Part shown: positions 42,933 to 64,000 of the stretch, one piece after another
Numbering within the stretch: position 1 is the first letter of the stretch
How the letters are laid out: every line of letters begins with the position of its first letter
NCBI GenBank assembly: GCA_009760855.2
Contig: WPIO01000018.1
Span: 6,369,501-6,433,500, forward strand
Source of the DNA: Cristatella mucedo
Lineage: Eukaryota > Bryozoa > Phylactolaemata > Cristatellidae
DNA: 64,000 nt
Direction: 5' to 3'
Made by a program: the position numbers and the translations under genes
Notes under the pieces: model-generated
What the model was told of the DNA's origin: nothing
What the model saw: only the letters and a program-made list of their open reading frames with translations
Databases searched by the model: none

Positions 42933-43335
42933 GGGGCGTCCTTAAATCGTATTTAGAGGACGGGACGTCGGCGTCCGGCTAATTTTTTGAAGGGCAGGAG
43001 ATTTCCTCTGAACCAACCGACGAACAGATGAATTTTAAAATAACTTGGTCCTGATCCAGCAAGAGTGAAAATGTTATGGAAAATATCTATTTTCTATCTA
43101 TTTTAGTCAGGGATTAGGAAAACACACTTTTTACCCAATAATAAAAAATAAATTGAAATAATTGTGAAGCTTTAATATCTGGTCTATTTTAGGGTACAGG
43201 CAAATTAAAATAGGCCGCTGTCTCTGCGTCCGGCGGAGATGGCAAAGCTTTTAGATTTCCCTGCTAACTTCATTGCCAGTACAGTAGTAGCTGATTTTCA
43301 GTCCACATTACCTCATCAGACACATATGTATTGCT
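42933..43335. other. AT-richer intergenic stretch
   Basis: No gene or repeat family was recognised. Confidence 0.4.
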
Positions 43336-43413
43336 ATCAGACACACACGTACACGTACACACACACGCGCGCGCACACGCACGCACACACACACACACGC
43401 GCACGCACACACA
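43336..43413. repeat. AC/GC-rich low-complexity repeat
   Basis: ACAC and GCGC mixtures directly preceding a Helitron-like element. Confidence 0.9.
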
Positions 43414-43417
43414 TATA

Positions 43418-43577
43418 TCCCTATTGATTAAAGCGAGAAATTCCGCCCGTCTGTCAAGTGTCAAGATGGTGACCGGTACTTTCCGGGAGTGACATGCAAC
43501 AGACACACAAATCTATGAATACATGGACAGTATTTGTATTGGCTCAGCGAAGCGAGTCCACAGGCAGTGAGCTCTAG
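43418..43577 (+). mobile_element. Helitron-like non-autonomous element 1
   Basis: It begins A|TCCCTATTGATTAAAGCGAG and ends GCAGTGAGCTCTAG|T, consistent with Helitron 5'-TC, 3'-CTAG ends inserted between A and T. A small stem-loop can form at CTCAGCGAAGCGAG near the 3' end. It shares its ends with the next unit. No ORF. Confidence 0.6.
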
Positions 43578-43594
43578 TAAATACAATGCATTTA

Positions 43595-43740
43595 TCCCTA
43601 CTAATTAAAGCGAGAAAGCCATTCAGTCTCTCCGTCACAAAACGCCGAAAAATGACAACCAGTACTACCAGGAGTGACTGTAATAGACGTGTAATTCTAC
43701 TATGAGTCAGCGAAGCGAGCCTAAAGGCAGTGAGCTCTAG
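43595..43740 (+). mobile_element. Helitron-like non-autonomous element 2
   Basis: It begins A|TCCCTACTAATTAAAGCGAG and ends GCAGTGAGCTCTAG|T. The interior is a diverged version of element 1. The two lie in the same orientation, 17 bases apart. Confidence 0.6.
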
Positions 43741-43752
43741 TATATATACATA

Positions 43753-44486
43753 CAGTCGTCCCTCGCCACTTCACGCTTCGACTTTCGCGGACTCACTCTA
43801 TCGCGGTTTTTCAAATATATTCATTAGAAAGCTGATTGAGACAGTGAAAACGTTACAGCGCGCTATATTGTATTACGATTCAAATGACTAGGTATGGACT
43901 GTAGGCCTATGTATTCGAGCACCCCGGCAAATCCTTCAACGCCAGGTGAATCCGCTCGGCAACTCCTTTTGTGCTGGCAAAACTATTTTCCAAAACATTG
44001 GTTGTGGGAAAACCAAGCCAATCAGAGCGTGCTGTTCACAGATTGGCTATCCTATCTTCCTGTCCTGGCCACTGATTGGCTCAGCCTCCAACCCCCCCCC
44101 CTCGGCAAATTCACTTCGCTCCTTCGTCGGACAAGTTGCACTATTTTCATAGGTTAGTGGTTGTATGTAAGAACTGTGTGCATATGCAATTAAATGTACA
44201 AAAATAATATGGATATTTGTAACCTCTAAAATGTGTCATTTTCTCTTATTGTGTCTAATATGTTGAGTAAGACGAGGGCGTTGTTGACTAAAGGGGTGGT
44301 ATTTCATGTCCAGTGGGCTCTAATAATGTTAAAAAACCATATTTAGAGGGGTCGTGGACATGCTTTCTATGCTCTAACTATGAAAATATTCGATTTCTTT
44401 TTATAAATAAATAATCCTATTTCGCGGAAATTAACTTATCGCGGTGGAGCCTGGAACTGATTAACCGCAACAAAGGAGGGACGACT
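43753..44486. mobile_element. Terminal-inverted-repeat element, pogo/Tigger-like, non-autonomous
   Basis: The left end CAGTCGTCCCTCGCC is mirrored by GGAGGGACGACT at the right, giving an 11-base perfect inverted repeat. Subterminal TATCGCGG-type motifs occur near both ends (tctatcgcggttttt and ttatcgcggtggagcctgg), as in Tc/mariner-superfamily pogo/Tigger derivatives. TA precedes the left end. No transposase frame, so it would depend on an element elsewhere. Confidence 0.7.
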
Positions 44487-44597
44487 ACGTGTGCATGTGT
44501 GTTTGTGCTTGCAACGACACTAATTTACGTGGCTAACAGGCTTAGCAAACTCCAAAGTAATATCGCCATGCATGCTAGAAAGTAGAAGGCAGGAGCT

Positions 44598-44603
<6 letters not shown>

Positions 44604-44663
<60 letters not shown>
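44604..44663. repeat. (GA)n microsatellite
   Basis: Nearly pure GA run of about 58 bases. Confidence 0.97.
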
Positions 44664-44668
<5 letters not shown>

Positions 44669-44714
44669 TTCCCTTTTTGTTGGGCTAACGAAAAAAAAAC
44701 AACTAGGCGACTGC

Positions 44715-45170
44715 AGATGGCTATGAATACGACAACAGGGCTAGTTTTCTAATCCCAGAGGTTTGACCTCGTGTCTTCTTTGCTAAAAGAGCTAGGATGG
44801 CTGCCGGTTGATCAACCGATACAGAGCAGAGTTTGTATGCTGATCCACAAGGCCTGCTACGGCTTGGCGCCTCCATACCTAGCTGAACAGCTGCACCAGT
44901 TTCAGCCTCTTCATGCCCCCCCGTCCTGTTTGGACAATACGTTTAAAGACTGCTATCGACAGAAGCTTTTGCTCTGCAGGTCTTAGACTGTGGAACTCGC
45001 TTCCACGATTCTTACGCAACGACAGCTACTCTCCTGCTGCCGACTATGGCACATTCTTTCCAGCGGTCCTGAGCTGCTACTTCCATGGTACTCACTACCT
45101 CAACTGCTCTCCTGACTGCCATGATTCCCACTTTCTGTTTGTTTCGTGTGAGGAGCATGAGAATTTCTGA
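44715..45170 (+). mobile_element. L-B LINE 3' fragment
   Basis: Sense L-B: SSLLKELGWLPVDQPIQS, LAEQLHQFQPLHAPPSC, then after a frameshift FCSAGLRLWNSLPRFLRN and SCYFHGTHYLNCSPD. The 3' terminus is lost. Confidence 0.82.
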
Positions 45171-45623
45171 TCGAGCTTGAATCTTTATTCAAGTGGGATC
45201 CTTCACATGAGCAATCAGAGAAAAGAAATCAGTTAACGAGCAAAAATCAGACACAGGGGAGCAATCAGATCAAAAAATGAATAGTACAATCACCCTATAC
45301 AAAAAAGGGACTATTTTGAAAACACAAAATTGCACGCATATCTATTTCTGTATTTTTAGAAATAAGTAAATAAATTTATATTACACGGGGTTGATTTATA
45401 AAACGGTTCTAACCGTGTGCACTGCCACGATCGACGAACCATCGCGAGGCAGTCTGCCGAGAGTCCAACCAAAGCAGCGAAATACGTTCTCAACAGCAAC
45501 GCCTTCTCATCCACAGCCCTTCCCCGAATACAAGGGCATGGACGACCTACGCTTTCCAATAAATATAATATGCTCCCCGAGGCGAAACGCTAGATTTGGG
45601 CAGAAACTGAAGGCTTATGATCA

Positions 45624-45692
45624 GTCAGTGTGTCAGCATCTGTGTGACAGTGTGACAGCATCTGTGTGACATCAGTGTGACAGCATCTGTGG
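45624..45692. repeat. About 22-bp tandem repeat downstream of RINT1
   Basis: Three copies of a cagtgtgacagcatctgtgtg-type unit, about 110-180 bases past the RINT1 stop codon and therefore probably in its 3' UTR. Confidence 0.88.
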
Positions 45693-45803
45693 CCATCGGC
45701 CTGCTCGTGCCCTGCAGCACCAGGGCTGGCTGGCACCACCCCTACAGCACGGAAGCGATGGCATGCCGGCACACATACTGCATCTGGGAAGCGGCAGGTC
45801 TAT

Positions 45804-59794
<13,991 letters not shown>

Positions 59795-60234
59795 CTGCAA
59801 AGCGAGGGCCGGTCGCTGAGCGCTTGCCGTCACGTGACAGCCGAGCTAGCGGCGCCACGGTGGCCGGTGGCATGCACTCGAGCGGGAGCTGGAGATAACG
59901 AGGCGACGAACGCGCCGCAGAGAGCAGCCGCCGCCGCCTGAAGCACCACGGGGCGCTGCACGACTGCGTCCAAGACACTGCGCTGAGGCCAGGCAGTGCC
60001 TGACCGCAGCGAAGTCTGCAGGTGCAGCATGGGACAATCACAAGTAGCGACGGCAGCAGCAGGATTTCCAAGCCATACACGGGTCAGCCAGTTTCACTTG
60101 GATCAGAACAGATCAGATCACATGTAAGATCAGACATGGCTGCTGGAGCTCCTAGAAGCAGGTCGCAGGTCACGGGTCACATCTAGCGATGCAAATGCCA
60201 GTGGCTTCAACCAGAGCGAGCCTGCCATGCCAAT
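59795..60234. other. RINT1 upstream intron, GC-rich part
   Basis: Positions 59830-60060 are GC-rich, and one minus frame (LHLQTSLRSGTAWPQRSVLD…) could be part of another RINT1 exon. I could not match it to the family or find a phase-2 donor that fits, so I leave it unassigned. Confidence 0.35.
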
Positions 60235-60335
60235 AACAGTAATAATGACACGCTTGATAAAGCGCCCTCACATAACTCAATCTCTTTCTAGTTGCTTTAC
60301 ATTTACTGCAAAGGAAACAAGATCGAACACCATTG
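60235..60335 (-). mobile_element. L-A LINE 3'-end fragment
   Basis: Antisense tail: aatgacacgcttgataaagc, aactcaatctctttctagtt, acatttactgcaaaggaaac. Confidence 0.82.
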
Positions 60336-61124
60336 GCATAGTCACTAGAGGCACCATATCAAAATATTAAATTTTCAAAAATGGGATCGTGTATTTCCCA
60401 CTACATCTGTCTTGTCAGCCTAAGCTGCTAGATCAGCTAGGCTAAGTCTAATCTGGCAACGACAGAATGATCGAAGCAGAAATCAACACGAATGACAATG
60501 CTCCATGAATGAGCAATAAATTTCAGGTGACAGTGAAGCTATTTAAAGAACAAGCCAGTGTTTGACCGGCACTTCTACAGCTGGGCTTAGTGGGAATCTG
60601 GTTGGAGAAACAGTCGAGGAATTCGTATGGGGATCAAATCGCTTGTAAGCTTCAGCAGATTGCCATCACCGGCAAAAAACGAAGCAGGCTATAGAAAGTC
60701 TTTAAAAGCCATAACCAGAGTAGACAAAGAAACTTCAGGCACTCTTGATACCCAAACCAAGAGGAGCACAAAGCCTTAACAATTTTTAATCGAATGAGCA
60801 AGCTGACGATCCTTGGGATATTCTTTCGGCAACCCTTCGGATGCCACATCGTTTCAACATGAACAGAAAGCTGGCACAACCCTCCTAGCCAATTTTTTCT
60901 GCAGCATGGCTTAAGGCCAGAGATGACCTGCATGCAGCCACGTGACTTGCAGTCAGTGGTGTTGTAGACATCGGCAAAAATCATAAGGTAAAGTTGGAAT
61001 GATAACCTTGCAAGCAGTAGCCTAAATGGAATAAATGAGTTCTCCCGTTCGAAAAGTAGCCAATTTTACTAAACACCTCACACGTTCTCCTGTTAGAACA
61101 GCAGTCAATTTTTCTAATCTGGTT
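60336..61124. other. Probable RINT1 intron or flank with an unrecognised ORF
   Basis: A minus-strand frame at 60652-60984 (110 codons) has Cys- and Leu-rich sequence such as KPCCRKNWLGGLCQLSVHVE. No family or splice support. AT-leaning composition differs from the nearby RINT1 exons. It may be a fragment of an old mobile element. Confidence 0.3.
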
Positions 61125-61346
61125 GTCATGTACCTCCGTCTGTAACTCCACAAAACCATAAAGACTATGTGGGTGTTACGCAGGAGAGTTTCGTATAGCA
61201 CACTCACAGCCTAAGCAGATTTCGGTACGCATTCGGTAGCCAACAGACTTCAAATTATGCAACAAAGAGACAGTCCCATCAAAGAGAGAAGGTGGGAAGC
61301 ATAGCAGAGTCAGGAGAGCAGTTGAGGTAGTAAGTAGCATGGAAGG
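61125..61346 (-). mobile_element. L-B LINE 3'-end fragment
   Basis: Antisense: tgtacctccgtctgtaactc, ttcggtacgcattcggtagc, agcagagtcaggagagcagt, ending at gtagcatggaag. Confidence 0.85.
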
Positions 61347-61561
61347 CAGAGCTAACATTGAAGACATCTTTGAACTCGGAGTCTCTGGAATTCCCACTGG
61401 CGTTGAACGATATAGTTTTGGGGACCCTGATACTTGACCGATACTCTAGACACTTAGGCTGTCTTATAAGACCTGGCGGAAGTCGATGAACTAGTCGGGT
61501 ATGACCAATGCGAGCCCCCACCCCCGAAGAGTACTGCCTACTTCATACTCCGAGATCATTG

Positions 61562-61671
61562 AATCTGTTTATCAAACATGATATTACTCACGATTCAATT
61601 GCATTTCCCTGTGCAGCAAATGTAAAGTGCCTAGATAGAGATTGAGTTCTCTGAGGGCGCTTTATCAAGTG

Positions 61672-61702
<31 letters not shown>
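61562..61702 (+). mobile_element. L-A LINE 3'-end fragment
   Basis: Sense 3' UTR end and tail (GTGCAGCAAATGTAAAGTG, GAGGGCGCTTTATCAAGTGC) with an (ATT)n run of about 28 bases. Confidence 0.88.
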
Positions 61703-61827
61703 GAAACCTACTTCTAAACATTCTGCTGATTGAATCCCTGTCATTTGTCAAGCTAGTGCCCAATTTATCGTCTGCAGGTACAAATCCTTGTTTCATTTCA
61801 CGAGTTTCTCACTTTCTCTCTGTTCTT

Positions 61828-62540
61828 AGTACTATCACTTGCTGCATGTATTGATGACATCTGCACATGGATGGCAGAAAATGACGAAAAGAAAACGAGC
61901 ATGTGCGATCAGGCGATTGCAGCTGGTGCAATACTCGGCAGCTAGGCTCGTCTGTCGAGAGCGGCACAGTTGCCACATCACACCACTTCTCACCGACCTG
62001 CATTGGCTACAAGTCAAGCAACGGGTCGACTTCAAGGTCTTGTCGTTCACTTTTAGGTCACTCCATTCTTTGGCTCCAGCCTATCTCTCAGATCTACTCC
62101 CCCACCAGGCCAAGATCATACAACCAGCTTTTCGGAATCCAACAGTTTACCAATACCTCGTACAAACCTCAAATCCTTTGGAGACCGTGTATTTAGTTCG
62201 TATGCTCCCAAAGCCTGGAACTCCCTCCCGACTTGCGTCACGACATCCCCTGACTTGAACATATTTAAAAAGAACTTAAAAACACATATTTAGGAAGGCA
62301 TTCAGTGGGCCCCTGCGATTCGTCCTTCATGTGCTTATGCGTGCTGCCACTGTGCATGCTGCCACTAACTACATTTGCATGCTGACCCTGTGCATGTCAC
62401 CCCTAACCATGTTATTAATGTTTATCAAGCATGATACCACTCACCATTCAATCGCGCTTCCCTTTGCAGCAAATGTGAAGCGCCTAGAAAGAGATTGAGT
62501 TCTCTGAGGGCACTTTATCAAGTGCATTATTATTATTATC
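61828..62540 (+). mobile_element. L-A LINE fragment with internal deletion
   Basis: Sense: LAACIDDICTWMAEN, then directly AIRRLQLVQYSAARLVCRE, so the segment between them is deleted. LLTDLHWLQVKQRVDFKV, SLAPAYLSDLLPHQAK, the 3' UTR and a short (ATT)n tail follow. Confidence 0.88.
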
Positions 62541-62544
62541 AATC

Positions 62545-63590
62545 ACCCTGCTGTCATTCCAGGCGATTTCAATATCAATTTAGATAGCCTATCTGATCTG
62601 ATGTGTTTCGGCATGCTCTTGCTGTCCAATCCTCTGCATGTTCTACTCATGTCAAAGCCACGACACACACAATTAGGCCACACCCTTACCAAATTTTGAC
62701 TGGCAATTGTACTCTATCGACCACTACTGTTATCCGATTCTGCACTGCAGAATATATGCTAATTTCATTTCCCGGGAGAGTGTTTCTGTTTCGGCATCCA
62801 AAGATCGCACGAGAGTCAATAAATCTAAAGCTTCTTGACACCGATGCCGTCAAAGCTAACTTGCGCCCCCTTCTTGTCTGCTTGACCAAGCTACCGACCT
62901 TTTCCACAGAGGCAATGCTGAAAGACAAAACACCTTAGATAAGCTTGTACCTATGACTAAAGGACAGTCCCCATACCAGCCCAGACATCCTTAGGCTTAG
63001 GGCTGAAATGAAGAAAGCAGGGAATAGTAAAAGCTGCTTAAAAAAGCTGCCAAGAAGTCGGGACGCACTGCCTACCGCATGGCATCTGAAGATTATTGTA
63101 GGTTGTATCAATCTATTTTAGCTAAGGCCAAATCCAAATTTTACAGAGAAATTGTGAAATCACATATCAATAACACATAAATAGTACTGTCCATTATCGA
63201 CCATCTTCTTATCTGCTAGAGAATAAACATACTGCCGAATCATACCAACCGCGACTAAGCAGTGTCTCTGCAAATTTTTCGTAGGTAAAATGCAACGAAT
63301 TACAGACTACATCCCATTGCTACAGTCCCTGCAGGAATGCAATCGTCGCTTCGATGTTCTTTTTGCTCCTCCTTCACACATGCCTACATTGGACTCATCC
63401 CTAAAAATGTCTCCGAGGCTCAACATACCACTAAGCCTCTAGGCTCTGTCCCAGCAGTTATTCATATGGGGTGCATAGAACCTGATGCTGTCGACCATAA
63501 ACAAATTTTGTACATTGCTAGTAGCGGGCAAAGTCCCTGCCCCCTGAAAGCAGCTTTTGTGGTGCTTAAAAAAAGCTGGTGTCCTTAACA
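62545..63590 (+). mobile_element. LINE 5' region: endonuclease C-terminus and pre-RT linker
   Basis: Sense, frame-broken. PAVIPGDFNINLDS carries the GDFN motif of apurinic-type LINE endonucleases. HTL-type and DTDAVKANLRPL-type segments follow, then a pre-RT linker (TAYRMASEDYCRLYQSILAK, FYREIVKSHINNT). No reverse transcriptase is present. It starts immediately after the tail of the preceding L-A fragment. Confidence 0.72.
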
Positions 63591-64000
63591 AAAGCTGACA
63601 TACTTTTTTATAACATCACTGTATGCTTTCTGCTGCTAACCGCACTCACTATATAGAAAGGTACACGATCTCACAGTGCCAATACACTCACCTGGACAAG
63701 TGAAGCTTGATCAGTCTATGCCAGTGAATAACGATGTCTTCAACATATTGTACGAGATGCACACATTTTGACTGGCAGAGATTATTCAAGAGTGACACCA
63801 GTAGAGAGAAGTGCTCTGTGGCATGCTGGGGCGACTCAGCAAGCAGTGATGACTTGATTTTCAAGCTAAAATGTTAGGCAGGTAACATCACGCAAACGAA
63901 AATGATGGAGCATCAACTTGACGGCCAGGCAAATACTTTAAGTTGGGGAGAGAAATAACATTCGGAAAAATCGTAGTAAGATGAGATAAAAATACGGTAA
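63591..64000. other. Right edge, nothing recognised
   Basis: No exon, repeat or ORF of note. If RINT1 continues to the right, this is intron. Confidence 0.4.

Noticed and set aside
59830-60060. Further upstream RINT1 exon
   Set aside because: One minus frame looks helical, but no alignment to the family and no donor in the required phase was found.

Overview
This window is eukaryotic nuclear DNA, almost certainly from an animal. All convincing genes are split by GT-AG (rarely GC-AG) introns, and about half or more of the sequence is interspersed repeats and microsatellites. The protein families (RINT1 and SLC35B3), the CR1/L2-type LINE remnants, tRNA-derived SINEs, Helitron-like and pogo/Tigger-like elements, and long (GA)n and (GT)n tracts suggest a repeat-rich invertebrate. 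The species cannot be fixed from sequence alone.

Three genes were assembled by hand, all on the minus strand. Every internal join was checked for exon phase. (1) Positions 1-9936 hold the 5' part of an SLC35B3-like PAPS transporter gene, called copy B: exon 1 at 9739-9936, exon 2 at 5193-5326, exon 3 at 3011-3165 and exon 4 at 2687-2794. The rest lies beyond the left edge. (2) Positions 20958-35474 hold a complete tandem paralogue, copy A, with nine coding exons and 358 codons plus stop. Exons 2, 3 and 4 have exactly the same lengths in both copies (134, 155 and 108 bases). (3) Positions 45804-59794 hold the last eleven coding exons of RINT1, a vesicle-tethering and checkpoint protein. Its N-terminal exons were not recognised and probably lie beyond the right edge.

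Positions 9937-20957 and 35475-45803 are intergenic or unrecognised 5' flank. Each contains a GC- and CpG-rich block (about 12430-14430 and 40600-41960) that I could not assign to a gene.

The repeats form a few recurring families, named here for convenience. L-A is a CR1/L2-like LINE with a 3' (ATT)n tail and about 25 copies or fragments. L-B is a second LINE with an ATTAC-type tail and eight fragments. S-A is a tRNA-derived SINE with clear A and B boxes. S-B is a tRNA-like SINE whose 3' tail resembles the end of L-A. Two or three short Helitron-like elements and one 734-bp terminal-inverted-repeat element are also present.

The most striking observation is in RINT1. The 3' splice site before the conserved PEWYLTQVL segment sits inside a 24-bp unit repeated three times. 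This gives three equally spaced, in-frame candidate acceptors. An earlier RINT1 donor junction also lies in a 16-bp tandem repeat. No prokaryotic system, CRISPR array, rRNA or convincing stand-alone tRNA gene was seen.
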